Source: Solirubrobacteraceae bacterium (lineage in GTDB: Bacteria; Actinomycetota; Thermoleophilia; Solirubrobacterales; Solirubrobacteraceae). Taken from it: a stretch of DNA of 38,261 bases. Position 1 is the stretch's first letter. Each line of letters starts with the position of its first letter. The stretch lies in assembly GCA_030447275.1 (NCBI GenBank), contig JAUJPF010000032.1, positions 1 to 38,261 of the forward strand, given 5' to 3'. A model generated the notes under the pieces. The model did not search any database. It saw nothing but the letters and a program-made list of their open reading frames with translations, and was not told the origin of the DNA. Of this stretch, positions 6,722 to 20,446 are shown piece by piece. The position numbers and the translations under genes are program-made.

Positions 6722-8585
6722 ATGGAGGCCACCACCGCTTCGACGACGCTTCAGTCGACCGGCTCGAAGACGATCGCCGACCTGCTCCCGAAGGCCGCAG
6801 AGCTGCACGGCGACCGCGTCGCCGCGAGGCACCTCGACAAGCCGGGCGGCGAGTGGCGCGACGTCACGTACCGCGAGGTCGGCGAGATCGTCTCGGAGAT
6901 CGGCCGCGGCCTGATCGACCTCGGCATCCAGCGCGGCGAGCGCGTCGCGCTGCTGTGCAACACGCGCGCCGAGTGGACGTACGCCGACTTCGCCATCACG
7001 ACCGCGGGCGCGGTCGTCGTCCCGGTCTACCCGACGAACTCGCCGGAGGAGTGCGAGTGGGTCGCCGGCAACTCCGAGTCGGTCGCGATCATCTGCGAGG
7101 ACGCGTCGCAGCTGGCGAAGATCGTCGAGGTCCGCGACCGTCTCCCGAGCCTGCGCACGATCGTCGTCATGGATCCCGACGGCGTCGACCAGGCCGCGGA
7201 GGCCGTGGCGCTCGACGAGGTCCGCGAGCGCGGCCGCAGTCGCGACGCCGCCGAGCTGCGTGAGCGCTACGAGGCCGTGACCCCCGACGATCCGTACACC
7301 TTCATCTACACCTCGGGCACGACCGGCCCGCCGAAGGGCTGCGTCCTCTCGCACGGCAACTACCGCTCCGTCGTGAACATGTGCACGGAGATCGGCGTCT
7401 TCGGGTCGCAGAACGACGAGGAGGTCAGCTACCTCTACCTCCCGCTCGCGCACGCCTACGCGCTGCTCATCCAGCTGCTGTCGACCGACCTCGGCGGGAC
7501 GATCGCCTACTTCGGCGGCGACACGAAGCAGATCGTCGCCGAGCTGGCCGCGGTGCGCCCGACGTACCTGCCGTCGGTCCCGCGGATCTTCGAGAAGATC
7601 TACACGCTCGTCACGTCGAACGTCGACGCCGAGACGATGCAGAAGGCCACCGCGGTCGGCAAGCAGGTGCGCGACCTCCAGCACGCCGGCCAGCCGGTCC
7701 CCGAGCAGCTCCAGGCGGCGTTCGACCAGTTCGACGAGAAGCTCTTCAAGAACGTCCGCGCGGCGTTCGGCGGGCGGCTCTACCAGGCGAACACCGGCGC
7801 GGCCCCGATCGCCCGCGAGATCCTCGAGTTCTTCTGGGCCTGCGGCGTGCCGGTCATGGAGGGCTACGGGATGACCGAGACGGCGACGGTGGCGACGACG
7901 CAGACGGTCGACGACCACCGCTTCGGCACCGTCGGGCGGCCGCTGCCGGGCGTCGAGGTGCGGATCGCCGACGACGGCGAGGTCCTCGTCAAGGGCGCCA
8001 ACATCTTCCGCGGCTACTACAAGAACGACGACGCGTCGTTCGGCGCCGTCGAGGAGGGCTGGCTGCACACCGGCGACCTCGGCGAGCTCGACGACGACGG
8101 CTTCCTCTCGATCACCGGCCGCAAGAAGGACATCATCATCACCGCCGGCGGCAAGAACCTCACGCCGGCGAACTTCGAGAACGACATGAAGCAGACGCGC
8201 TGGGTCAGCCAGTGCGGCGAACTTCGAGAACGACATGAAGCAGACGCGCTGGGTCAGCCAGTGCGTCATGCACGGCGACCGCCGGCCGTTCCCCGTCGCG
8301 CTGATCACGCTCGACGAGGAGGAGATCATGCCGTGGGCCCAGCAGGAGGGGCTCCCGACCGCGGTCTCCGAGCTCGCGGAGCACCCACGCGTGCGCGAGA
8401 TGATCCAGGCCGACGTCGACCGCGCGAACGGGAAGTACGCGCAGGTCGAGCAGGTCAAGAAGTTCGTGATCCTCGACCACGACCTGTCGCAGGACACCGG
8501 CGAGCTGACGCCGACGCTGAAGGTCAAGCGCAACGTCGTCAACGAGAAGTACGCCGACCTCTTCGAGCAGCTGTACAGCGGCTGA
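6722..8585 (+). CDS. fadD: Long-chain fatty acid-CoA ligase, frame broken by a 49-bp duplication
   Basis: AMP-forming acyl-CoA synthetase (ANL superfamily), which makes acyl-AMP and then acyl-CoA. ATG at 6722 with GAGAGGAG upstream. Motifs: P-loop-like YTSGTTGPPKG near residue 195-205, the GYGMTET adenine motif, HTGDLGE with the ribose-binding Asp, and GRKKDIIITAGGKNLTP, the hinge leading to the C-terminal lid. The frame is lost at 8216, where 49 bases are perfectly repeated, and resumes in the second copy. Removing one copy gives a clean 604-residue protein, the normal length for bacterial FACL/LACS enzymes. The duplication is more likely an assembly overlap than a mutation. The membrane protein at 8633 follows by 47 bases. 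Confidence 0.9.
8167..8264. repeat. Perfect 49-bp tandem duplication inside fadD
   Basis: Bases 8167-8215 and 8216-8264 are identical, beginning GGCGAACTTCGAG and ending CAGCCAGTGC. Because 49 is not a multiple of three, the copy shifts the frame of fadD. Direct, gapless and exact repetition of this size is typical of two contig ends joined without merging their overlap. Confidence 0.95.
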
Positions 8586-8632
8586 ACGTCCAAACGCGCC
8601 GACCGGCGGGCGCGCCCGGGTACTCTGCTCGG

Positions 8633-9109
8633 GTGCGCACCGACCCGACCGACACCGGCGGCCTCTTCGTCAGCCGCCGCCCTGGAACGCGCCCCGTGCG
8701 CTATCGCGATGCGCCGCTGCGGCGCGAGGGCAAGCGACGCGTCCTCGACCAGCTCGTCGCCGGGTCCATCCTCGTGTTCGAGGGCCTCGTCGCCGTCACG
8801 TTCTGGGGCCCGATCCCGATGGCGTGGCTGTGGATCGGGGCGCAGGCCAAGCACCAGACCGGTTCGATCAGCCTCTTCATCGTCGTCGCGTTCCTCGGGA
8901 TGCTGCTCACGCTCTTGGCCGGCCTCGCGCTCATGCGTCGGATCGACCAGTTCTGGATCCTCGTCCGCCGCGCCGCCGGGCACGACCAGCGCAAGGGCGC
9001 GATCGGACCGGTGTTCGCCGCCGCGTCGATCATCGGCGCCACCCTGTTCACGATCTGGCTCCTCTTCATCGCGGGGCTGGGCCCCTCGCTGGCGCCCACG
9101 CAGCTCTAG
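8633..9109 (+). CDS. Small integral membrane protein (158 aa)
   Basis: GTG start at 8633. The first ~45 residues are basic and cytosolic in character (RRPGTRPVRYRDAPLRREGK). Three hydrophobic segments follow: about 48-72 (LVAGSILVFEGLVAVTFWGP and on), about 84-104 (SLFIVVAFLGMLLTLLAGLA) and about 130-152 (VFAAASIIGATLFTIWLLFI). The loop between the last two is basic (RRAAGHDQRKG). No catalytic motif or known family was recognised. The stop shares a base with the GTG of the aminotransferase (TAGTG), so the two genes are probably co-translated downstream of fadD. Confidence 0.7.
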   Translation: MRTDPTDTGGLFVSRRPGTRPVRYRDAPLRREGKRRVLDQLVAGSILVFEGLVAVTFWGPIPMAWLWIGAQAKHQTGSISLFIVVAFLGMLLTLLAGLALMRRIDQFWILVRRAAGHDQRKGAIGPVFAAASIIGATLFTIWLLFIAGLGPSLAPTQL

Positions 9110-10158
9110 TGGGCCTGCTCGACTACTACCGCCAGTTCCAGGGGCTCTCCGAGGAGGAGGTTTCCGAGGATCTGAAGCGCCAGTCGGCCGAGCGGCGCTC
9201 CGCGGCGCTCGCGCGCGTCGAGCCCGTCGACCTCTCCCGCACCACGTGGCCGGGCCTCCCGCACCCGTACGTCGTCAACTCGATCACCTACGCGGCGCGG
9301 CGCGGGCTGAACCGCTACGCCGACCCGCGCGCGGCCGAGCTGCGCGCCGAGCTGGCCCACCGCCACGGCGTCGAGACCGCGCGGGTCGTGGTCGGCAACG
9401 GGGCCGCGCAGCTCCTCGGCTCCGCCGCCGCGGCCGTGCTCGAGCCCGACGACGAGCTCGTGACCGCGTGGCCGTCGTATCCGCTCTACCCGCAGCTCGC
9501 GCGGCGCGCTCGCGGCCGCGCCGTCCCGGTCCCCGGCTTCGGCGCCGAGAGCCTGCTCGCCGCGGTCAACGACAAGACGCGCGTCGTCGTCGTGTGCAAC
9601 CCGAACGACCCGACCGGCGACCTGATGAGCGTCGTCGAGCTGGACCACCTCCTGACGTCGCTGCCCGAGCGCGTCGTGACCTTCCTCGACGAGGCGCTCG
9701 TCGACTACGCCGACCAGATGCCCGGCGACGCGAGCATCGACGTGCTCGAGCGCCACGATCGGTTGCTCGTGTTCCGCACGCTGTCGAAGGCGTGGGGCCT
9801 CGCGGGGCTGCGCTGCGGCTACGCGGTCGGGCCCGACGGCTCGCAGGCGCTGCTCGAGCAGCTCGAGCCCGACCTCGGCGTCGACGAGCTGGCCCAGGCC
9901 GGCGCGCTCGAGGCGCTGCGCTCGACGGGTCCGCGCGTCGCCCGCGGGATCGCCATCGCCCGCCTGCAGCGTGACCGGCTCGTCGAGGCGCTGCGCGACA
10001 GCGCGATCGAGGTCCAGCCGAGCCAGGCCAACGTCCTGTGGATGCGCGCGCGCGGGATGGACGGCGCGGAGCTCGCGCGCCGGCTCGAGCTGCACGGCGT
10101 GATCGTGCAGCCCGGCGGCGCGCTCGGCGCGCCCGGCCACAGCTCGAGCAGGAGACGG
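9109..10158 (+). CDS. HisC-like PLP aminotransferase, C-terminus missing
   Basis: Fold type I PLP-dependent aminotransferase close to histidinol-phosphate aminotransferases and CobD/CobC-like enzymes. Seen: GNGAAQLLGS (cofactor phosphate loop), NPNDPTG (pyridine-stacking Asn region), FLDEALVDY (Asp binding the ring nitrogen) and TLSKAWGLAGLRCGYA with the Schiff-base Lys. The expected C-terminal strand with the substrate-carboxylate Arg (of LRITVG type) is absent: after VIVQPGGALGAPGH the frame has no stop and runs in frame into the signal peptide of the protease. The one-base-shifted TAG at 10172 does not restore the motif. Either ~25 codons were lost here or the assembly is wrong. Substrate is uncertain without the rest of the his operon. 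Confidence 0.7.
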
Positions 10159-11260
10159 GTGCGGACGCGCGCTAGTGCGGCCGCGCTCGCGGTCGCCGCG
10201 CTCCTCGCCGGGGTGCCGGCCGCCGCCGCGCCGGCCGGCGCCGCGCCCACGGCGCGCGCCGCGGTCGTCGGCGGCGGGATCGCGCCCCGCCGGCGCCTAC
10301 CCGTGGATCGTCGCCATGTCGCGCGGCTGCGGCGGCTCGCTCATCGCGCCCGACCGGATCCTGACCGCGGCCCACTGCGTCGAGGACCTCCGCGTCGACT
10401 CGCTGCGCCTCTACGTCGGCGCGCGGCGGCGCGCGCGCGGGTCGCTGCGCTACGACGGGCGGTCCGTCCGCGCGGTCGACGTCGCCACCCACCCGGGCTA
10501 CCGCTCGCTCGAGGGCGGCGGGCCGGCGAACGACGTCGCGGTTCTGCGCCTGGCCGAGCCGGTCGAGGGCGTCACGCCGGTCGCGCTGGCCGGCCCCCAG
10601 GACGTCTCCACGTACTCGGCGAGCGCGCCGGCCACCGTCCTCGGCTGGGGCGTCACCCGCACGGACCTGCGCGATCCGCCGCTCGCGCGCGGCCTGCGCA
10701 CCGGGCTGTTGCGGATGCTGTCGGACAGCACGTGCTCGCGCGTCTACGGCGACGGCGAGGGCGGCGGCGGCTACCGCGGCGGCGTGATGCTCTGCGCCCG
10801 CAGCCGCAACGCGTTCCGGCGGCCCAACACGTCGCCGTGCGTCGGCGACAGCGGCGGCCCGCTGCTCGCCCGCGGCGGGCTCCAGATCGGGGTGGTCAGC
10901 TTCGGCATCTCGTGCGGCGCGCTGCGCGAGCCGACGGTGTTCGCCGAGGTCGCCGGGCTGCGCCCGTTCATCGACGCCCGCGACCCCGTGTGGGCGCCGC
11001 AGCCGGAAGGCCGCCCGACCGTCTCGGGTCGCATCGCGCCGGGCGAGCTCGTGAGCTGCGAGCCGCCGCCGTTCCGCAACTCCGTGCGCCGGCTGCGCTT
11101 CCGCTGGGGCATCGACGGCCTGCTCGTCGCGACCGGCCGCCGCGTCCGCATCACGCGCCGGGCCGTCGGCAAGATCCTCCAGTGCCGCGTCGTCGCCGAG
11201 AACGAGGGCGGCAGGACGCCGAGCCCGGCGTCGCCGCGCATCCGCGTCGCGCGCGGCTAG
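10159..11260 (+). CDS. Secreted trypsin-like serine protease with C-terminal domain (one frameshift)
   Basis: S1 family protease. GTG start at 10159 behind AGGAG, with signal peptide TRASAAALAVAALLAGVPAA. The mature N-terminus would be VVGGGIAPAGAYPWIVAM, the usual S1 activation site. Triad: His in LTAAHC, Asp in NDVAVLRL, Ser in GDSGGP. A single extra C in the run at 10285-10288 puts signal peptide and protease in different frames; removing it joins them. After the protease (ending near TVFAEVAGLRPFIDA) there are ~85 residues with CEPPPFRNSVRRLRFRWGID and CRVVAENEGG, an Ig-like or fibronectin-like extension seen on actinobacterial exported proteins. It ends 6 bases before convergent patatin B. 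Confidence 0.88.
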
Positions 11261-11266
11261 AGGCCG

Positions 11267-12502
11267 CTACTCGCTCGCGCTCTGGCGCAGCAGCGCGCCG
11301 GTCGTCTGCTCGAGGATCTTGCGCCAAGCGCGCGTCTTCTCGCGCTCGACGGCGAAGTGCTTGACGACCTTGCGCACGCGCGTGGCGGAGATCTCGATGC
11401 CGTGGCGCTCGCAGACCTCGCGGAAGCTCTCGTAGTCGGAGGCGAGCTTCAGCGTCACCGACTGGAAGCCGTGCTTGGCGATCTGCACGCGCTTGGTGAA
11501 GTTCATGATCGACGTCTGGAACATCAGCTCGTCGTTCGGCTCGGGCTCGATGAGCACGATGTCGACGCCCGGGTAGCGCTCCTCCCACCGCCGCGCCATC
11601 TCGTGCAGGCGCTGGTAGGCCATGAGCTTGAACGTCTGGTAGCCGATCTGCGGGAGGCCCATCTCGCTCACGCGGTTCTTGCGCGAGCTGGGGCCGTCGT
11701 TGACGAACGGCACGAGCGGGTTGACGACGACGATGAGCTTCGCGCCCGCCTCGACCGCGATGTCGAGGTTCGTCGTCGACACGATGCCGCCGTCGATGAG
11801 CTCGCGGCCCTTGACCTCGACCGGCGAGTAGACCATCGGCAGCGCCGTCGACGCGCGCACGGCGGTGGAGATCGGGACGTCGTCCCAGCCCTCGCTGCCG
11901 AAGACGATGCGCTCGCACGTGTCGAGGTCGGTCGCGGCGAGGTAGAGCTGCGACTCGAGCAGGCGGAAGTCGTCGGCGCGGTCGGGGTCGGAGAGCACCT
12001 CGCGGATGTAGCGCTCGACGCCGCCGCCGCTGTAGACGCCGGACGGGAGGCTCTCCCCCAGCCCGAGCACGATGTCCATGAGCGAGATCTGGCCGAGCTG
12101 CGGCGCGACCTCGCGCGCGAGCGCGAGCGCCTTGAACGGCAGCCGCACGCCGGACTTCGCGTACTCGACGACGTTGGGGCGCAGGAGGGTGCCGACGTCG
12201 ATGTCGCGGAACGGCGTCGGCACCTGCTGGTTGACGACCCGCATCATCTCCTCGGGCGTCACGCCGTTGGCGGCGAGGGCGGCGACGAACGAGCCCGCCG
12301 ACGTGCCGACGTAGACGTCGAACTGGTTGACGGTGCGGTTGACCGACAGGAGGTCGAGCGCCCGCAGCGCGCCGATCTCGTACACCGCGCCGGTGAACCC
12401 GCCACCGCCGAGGACGAGCGCGGTCTTCGACCGCCGCGGGCGGCGGCGCCGCGGCTCGGAGCCCTTGCCGCGGCCGCGGTCGAGCTTGACGACGTTGTCC
12501 AT
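11267..12502 (-). CDS. Patatin-like phospholipase, copy B (411 aa)
   Basis: Complete paralogue of the gene at 3545. ATG at 12502 gives a basic leader (DRGRGKGSEPRRRRPRRSK) of ~26 residues, which could sit on acidic membrane lipids, then TALVLGGGGFTGAVYEIGAL. Ser68 in GTSAG and Asp237 in DGGIVST form the catalytic dyad. The C-terminal half (VNPLVPFVND, GYQTFKLMAYQRLHEMARRW, VDIVLIEPEP) is shared with copy A. The extra residues before the leader in the longer frame lack a ribosome site. It is divergent from dacB with an 89-base gap. Expected to hydrolyse phospholipids or acylglycerols at the inner membrane face. Confidence 0.9.
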   Translation of the reverse strand: MDNVVKLDRGRGKGSEPRRRRPRRSKTALVLGGGGFTGAVYEIGALRALDLLSVNRTVNQFDVYVGTSAGSFVAALAANGVTPEEMMRVVNQQVPTPFRDIDVGTLLRPNVVEYAKSGVRLPFKALALAREVAPQLGQISLMDIVLGLGESLPSGVYSGGGVERYIREVLSDPDRADDFRLLESQLYLAATDLDTCERIVFGSEGWDDVPISTAVRASTALPMVYSPVEVKGRELIDGGIVSTTNLDIAVEAGAKLIVVVNPLVPFVNDGPSSRKNRVSEMGLPQIGYQTFKLMAYQRLHEMARRWEERYPGVDIVLIEPEPNDELMFQTSIMNFTKRVQIAKHGFQSVTLKLASDYESFREVCERHGIEISATRVRKVVKHFAVEREKTRAWRKILEQTTGALLRQSASE

Positions 12503-12591
12503 CGCACCCGAAAGGGTACCGGCGGGGTCGGTCGCCGGCCCCGCATCGCCGCGACCGCTCCGGTCCGCCCGCTCTGGTGTCATACGGGGCG

Positions 12592-16637
<4,046 letters not shown>

Positions 16638-17363
16638 CTAGGTGTACTCGACGCGCGCGAGGTACAGCCCGTGCGGCGGCGCCGTCGGCCCCGCCTCGTC
16701 GCGCGGGGCGCCCTCGAGCAGCCGCGCGAAGCCCGCGACGGCGCGGTGGCCGCGCGCGACGTCGAGCATCGTCCCCACGAGGACGCGGTTCATGTGGCGC
16801 ATGAAGGCGTCGGCGGTGATCCAGAACTCGAGCCGCTCGCCGTCGGAGCCCCAGTCAGCAGCGGCGACGACGCGCTCGAAGCGGACGTGGTCGGTCTCGG
16901 TCGGGGTGAACGCCGTGAAGTCGTGCGTGCCTTCGAGCAGCCGGGCACACTCCCGCAACGCGGCGCGGTCGATGCTGAAGGGGACATGCAGCGCCCTCCT
17001 CCTCTCGAACGCGCTCGGCTCCCGCCGGTTGAGGACCCGGTAGCAGTACGTGCGGCTGACCGCGTCGCGCCTGGCGTCGAAGCCAGGCGGGGCGGCGCCC
17101 GCGTCGAGGACGGCGATGTCCGGCGGCGTGAGCGCGTTGAGCCCGCGCAGGTCGGGCGGCGGCCCGGCGTAGCCCGCGACCTGGCCCCAGGCGTGCACAC
17201 CGCGGTCGGTTCGCCCCGCGACGGTCAGGTCGGCCGGCTCGCGCAGCAGCGTGCCGAGCGCGGCCTCCAGCTCGCCCTGGACGGTGCGCAGGCCGGGCTG
17301 GCGCGCCCAGCCGGCGAAGTGCGTCCCGTCGTACTCGACCAGCAGCCGCGTCGCGCCGCTCAC
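16638..17363 (-). CDS. truA: tRNA pseudouridine(38-40) synthase TruA (241 aa)
   Basis: Makes pseudouridine at positions 38-40 of tRNA anticodon arms. [20 protein letters not shown] is the family N-terminus. [15 protein letters not shown] carries the catalytic Asp. [11 protein letters not shown] and DFTAFTP match later blocks, and [20 protein letters not shown] the C-terminal one. GTG start at 17363 was chosen because [13 protein letters not shown] begins there. In many actinobacteria truA follows rplQ directly; here three genes lie between. The SDR gene diverges 51 bases upstream. Confidence 0.93.
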   Translation of the reverse strand: MSGATRLLVEYDGTHFAGWARQPGLRTVQGELEAALGTLLREPADLTVAGRTDRGVHAWGQVAGYAGPPPDLRGLNALTPPDIAVLDAGAAPPGFDARRDAVSRTYCYRVLNRREPSAFERRRALHVPFSIDRAALRECARLLEGTHDFTAFTPTETDHVRFERVVAAADWGSDGERLEFWITADAFMRHMNRVLVGTMLDVARGHRAVAGFARLLEGAPRDEAGPTAPPHGLYLARVEYT

Positions 17364-17414
17364 CGGCGCCACCGTAGCGCCGACCGGCGGTGCGACTGGC
17401 GTAGGTTTCCCGCC

Positions 17415-18248
17415 ATGAACGTCCTCATCACCGGCTGCTCGACCGGGATCGGCCGCGCCGCCGCCGTGCGGCTCGCGAAGGCCGGCCACGTCGTCTACGC
17501 CACCGCGCGCCGCCTGGAGTCGATCGCCGACCTGGAGGCCGAGGGCTGCCGGACGCTCGCGCTCGACGTGACCGACGAGGTCTCGATGTCCGCCGCCGTC
17601 GACCGCGCCGTCGGTGAGCACGGAGCGGTCGACGCCCTCGTCAACAACGCCGGCTACTCGCAGTCGGGCGCGATCGAGACGGTGGCCATGGACGACCTGC
17701 GCCGCCAGTTCGAGACGAACGTCTTCGGCCTCATGCGCATGTGCCAGCTCGTCCTGCCGGGGATGCGCGAGCGGGGCCGCGGCCGGATCGTGAACATCAG
17801 CTCGATGGGGGCGAACTTCACGTTCCCGGGCGGCGGCGTCTACCACGCGACGAAGTACGCGGTCGAGGCGATCAGCGACGCGCTGCGCTTCGAGGTCAAG
17901 GGCTTCGGCGTGGACGTCGTGATCGTGCAGCCCGGCCTCATCCGCACCGAGTTCTCGTCCACCGCGGTCGACGAGATCCGCGCCGGCGACGGTCCCTACG
18001 CGCGCTTCAACGCGGCGGTGGCGAAGTCGACCAAGAACGCGTACGAGAAAGGGCCGGCGGCCAAGCTCGGCGGCGAGCCGGACGCGGTGGCGAAGGTGAT
18101 CGAGACGGCGATCACGGCGAACTCGCCGAAGATCCGCTACCGGGTCACGCCGTCGGCGCACCTGCTCGTCAACCAGCGGCGCCTGATGGGCGCGCGCGGC
18201 TGGGACCGGTTCGTGGCGACGCAGTTCCCCCGCCCGCGGAGCGACTAG
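17415..18248 (+). CDS. Short-chain dehydrogenase/reductase (277 aa)
   Basis: Classical SDR, an NAD(P)-dependent oxidoreductase with a Rossmann fold. TGCSTGIG (7-14) binds the dinucleotide, LDVTD follows, NNAGY is the structural NNAG block, and YHATK holds the catalytic Tyr/Lys. ISS upstream supplies the Ser. [10 protein letters not shown] is the usual post-catalytic PG motif. It resembles oxidoreductases acting on lipid or steroid-like alcohols, but substrate is undefined. ATG at 17415. It is divergent from truA and convergent with the DUF1707 gene. Confidence 0.93.
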   Translation: MNVLITGCSTGIGRAAAVRLAKAGHVVYATARRLESIADLEAEGCRTLALDVTDEVSMSAAVDRAVGEHGAVDALVNNAGYSQSGAIETVAMDDLRRQFETNVFGLMRMCQLVLPGMRERGRGRIVNISSMGANFTFPGGGVYHATKYAVEAISDALRFEVKGFGVDVVIVQPGLIRTEFSSTAVDEIRAGDGPYARFNAAVAKSTKNAYEKGPAAKLGGEPDAVAKVIETAITANSPKIRYRVTPSAHLLVNQRRLMGARGWDRFVATQFPRPRSD

Positions 18249-18267
18249 GCGCGGGGCGGCTAGGCGG

Positions 18268-18685
18268 CTAGGCGGTCAGCCGGCGCTGCGCCTGGCCGCG
18301 GCGCAGCATCCGCCGCACGCTCCACGAGCCGCCGGCGTGCCAGGCGAGGACGACGCCCCACGGGCCGGCGCTCAGCACCGGGCCAGAAGTCGCCCTGGCC
18401 GGCGAGCGCCCACACGCCGACCAACGAGCCGTTCACCGTCGCGTACGACCACGCGTGGAGCTTCAGCATGAAGCGGTCGACCCGGTCGGCGGCGCGGGCG
18501 AGCCGGGGTCCGTGCCCACGCGGCAGGTCGCGCAGCGCGAGCCGCAGCTGCGAGCGGTACCGCGCGCCGTAGGCCAGCGCGAGCCGCTGCTCCAGTTCGG
18601 GCACCTCCAGCCGGCCCGCTGCGGCGTGGTCGCGCAGCGACCGGGCGCAGCGGTCGCGTTCGGCGTCGGAGGCCAGCGTCGGCAC
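18268..18685 (-). CDS. DUF1707 domain membrane protein (one frameshift)
   Basis: The N-terminal ~60 residues match DUF1707: [48 protein letters not shown]. After it, [20 protein letters not shown] begins the hydrophobic 2TM-type tail often paired with DUF1707. One extra G in the run at 18380-18382 breaks the frame. Removing it restores [20 protein letters not shown] and a stop at 18268, after [11 protein letters not shown]. The unrepaired frame continues to 18260 with an Arg-rich tail of no membrane character. GTG start at 18685. DUF1707 proteins are membrane-associated and of unknown function in actinobacteria. Confidence 0.75.
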
Positions 18686-18756
18686 GCAGCGAAGTGTAGA
18701 TCCGGATGGACGAACGTACGAGACAATCTTGGGCGTCCTGCTGCGTTGACACCCAC

Positions 18757-19056
18757 ATGGCACAGATCATCGACCTCGACGCAGCCCGCCGGGCGCGCCG
18801 GCCCTCCCCCGCCGATGCCGTCAGCACCGAGGGGACGGTGGCCGCGCGGGTGGCGCTGCGCGCGCACGAGCGCGGCGTCGGGCAGGACTTCGAGGTGGCG
18901 CTGACGCGGCTCGTCCGCCGCTGGAACCAGCCGGTCGACGAGGTCGACACGCTCGCCCAGGCCGCCGGCGTCGTCGGCCTCAGCCTGAACGACGTGCTCG
19001 ACGCGGCCTACGACCCTCGCCGCGACGGCGAGCTCGCCCTCAGACGAGCTCGATGA
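18757..19056 (+). CDS. Small protein of unknown function (99 aa)
   Basis: ATG at 18757. It starts [20 protein letters not shown], then has a helical stretch [20 protein letters not shown], and ends [20 protein letters not shown]. It is alpha-helical in appearance, charged and without signal peptide or membrane segments. I recognise no family. Its 3' end overlaps the end of rplQ by 17 bases in convergence, an arrangement that could cause transcriptional interference. It is divergent from the DUF1707 gene across 71 bases. Confidence 0.6.
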   Translation: MAQIIDLDAARRARRPSPADAVSTEGTVAARVALRAHERGVGQDFEVALTRLVRRWNQPVDEVDTLAQAAGVVGLSLNDVLDAAYDPRRDGELALRRAR

Positions 19057-19393
19057 AGACCATCTCGGTCGAGTCCGAGCGACGCGGACCGAGCTTGAGG
19101 ATGCGGGTGTAGCCGCCGGGCCGCTCCGCGTAGCGCGGCGCGACCTCCTCGAACAGCTTGTGGACGGTGAACTTGTCCTGGCCGAGCGCGCTCAGCGCCT
19201 GGCGCCGGGCGTGCAGGTCGCCGCGCTTGGCCAGCGTGATGAGCTGCTCGACCTCGGGCTTGACGGCCTTGGCCTTCGCCTCGGTCGTCTTGATGCGCTC
19301 GTGCTCGATGACCTCTTTACACAGGTTCATCAGGAGCGCCTTGCGATGCGCGGCGGTCCGGCTGAGCTTGTGACGCTGCTTCTGGTGGCGCAC
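19040..19393 (-). CDS. rplQ: 50S ribosomal protein bL17
   Basis: Last gene of the alpha operon. [20 protein letters not shown] and the following [20 protein letters not shown] are the conserved L17 core, which packs near the exit tunnel. 117 residues is normal. The GTG start lies 2 bases after the rpoA stop, so it is coupled to rpoA. No terminator hairpin is evident before the convergent small gene that overlaps its end. Confidence 0.97.
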   Translation of the reverse strand: MRHQKQRHKLSRTAAHRKALLMNLCKEVIEHERIKTTEAKAKAVKPEVEQLITLAKRGDLHARRQALSALGQDKFTVHKLFEEVAPRYAERPGGYTRILKLGPRRSDSTEMVFIELV

Positions 19394-19395
19394 CG

Positions 19396-20376
19396 CTAGT
19401 CGTCCCTCAGGCCCAGCCCGCGCGCGTTGAGCGTCTCGACGACCTCGTCGATCGACTTCTTGCCGAAGTTCGGGATCGCCGCCAGCTCGCCCTCGGACTT
19501 CGAGATGAGATCGCCGACGGTCTGGATGCCCGCGCGCTTGAGGCAGTTGTACGAGCGCACGCCGAGCTCGAGCTCCTCGATGAGGATGTCCTGCATCGGG
19601 CCGGCCGAGGGGCCGGCGCCGGCGCCCACCACGGCGGCGCCGTTGCCGCCGGCGTCGAGCGCGCCGCCCGGGCCCGCGCGCAGCTCCTCGACGCGGTCGG
19701 CGTCGGTGAAGATCGCGAGCTGGGAGATGAGGATCTCGGACGCCTCGCGCAGCGCGGCGGCCGGCTCGATCGACCCGTCGGTCTCGATGTCGAGCGTCAG
19801 GCGGTCGTAGTCGGTGCGCTGCCCGACGCGCGCGCCCTCGACCGAGTACGCCACGCGGCGCACCGGCGAGAAGATCGAGTCGATCGGGATGACGCCGATC
19901 GGCTGGTCGGAGGACTTGTTGTCCTCGGCCGGCCGGTAGCCCCGCCCGCGCCCGATCGTCATGTACATCTCGAGCTTGGTCTTCTTCTCGAGCGTCGCGA
20001 TGTGCACGTCGGGGTTGAGGATCTCGACGCCCGCGGGCAGGTCGATGTCCTTCGCGGTCACTTCACCGGGGCCGGTCACGACCAGCGGGGCCTCGACCTC
20101 GGTGGCGTCCGAGTGCATCTTGCAGACGATGCCCTTGAGGTTGAGGACGATGTCGGTGACGTCCTCGGTGACGCCGTTGATCGTCGAGAACTCGTGGGCC
20201 ACCCCCTCGATGCGGACGCTCGTCACGGCCGCGCCGGCCAGCGACGACAGCAGGACCCGCCGGAGCGAGTTGCCGAACGTGTAGCCGAAGCCGCGATCGA
20301 GAGGCTCGATGGTGTACGAGCCACGGTTCTCCTCGACGGAATCACCGGTGATGCGGGGGATCTGGAAGTCGAGCAT
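19396..20376 (-). CDS. rpoA: RNA polymerase alpha subunit (326 aa)
   Basis: Nucleates core RNA polymerase. ATG at 20376 ([12 protein letters not shown]) was preferred to an upstream frame extension. The N-terminal dimerisation domain includes [19 protein letters not shown] and [14 protein letters not shown]. After residue ~235 is a Gly/Ala-rich linker ([17 protein letters not shown]), longer than usual. The C-terminal domain ([20 protein letters not shown], then [18 protein letters not shown]) binds UP elements and activators. It lies between rpsD and rplQ. Confidence 0.98.
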   Translation of the reverse strand: MLDFQIPRITGDSVEENRGSYTIEPLDRGFGYTFGNSLRRVLLSSLAGAAVTSVRIEGVAHEFSTINGVTEDVTDIVLNLKGIVCKMHSDATEVEAPLVVTGPGEVTAKDIDLPAGVEILNPDVHIATLEKKTKLEMYMTIGRGRGYRPAEDNKSSDQPIGVIPIDSIFSPVRRVAYSVEGARVGQRTDYDRLTLDIETDGSIEPAAALREASEILISQLAIFTDADRVEELRAGPGGALDAGGNGAAVVGAGAGPSAGPMQDILIEELELGVRSYNCLKRAGIQTVGDLISKSEGELAAIPNFGKKSIDEVVETLNARGLGLRDD

Positions 20377-20446
20377 CGGGAGGTCCTTGTTCGTGTCACG
20401 CGCCGCCCGGCGCACTTCCCGGGCAGCGGTTCTGAGCGGCTGGGTG

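Noticed and set aside
9109..11364. A single fused aminotransferase-protease protein
   Set aside because: The frame joins only the aminotransferase and the protease signal peptide. Past 10288 it is the wrong frame for the protease and becomes Arg-rich nonsense.
18746..18751. TTGACA directly before the ATG at 18757 as a promoter -35
   Set aside because: A matching -10 would fall inside the coding region downstream of the start, and no TATAAT-like element is found there.
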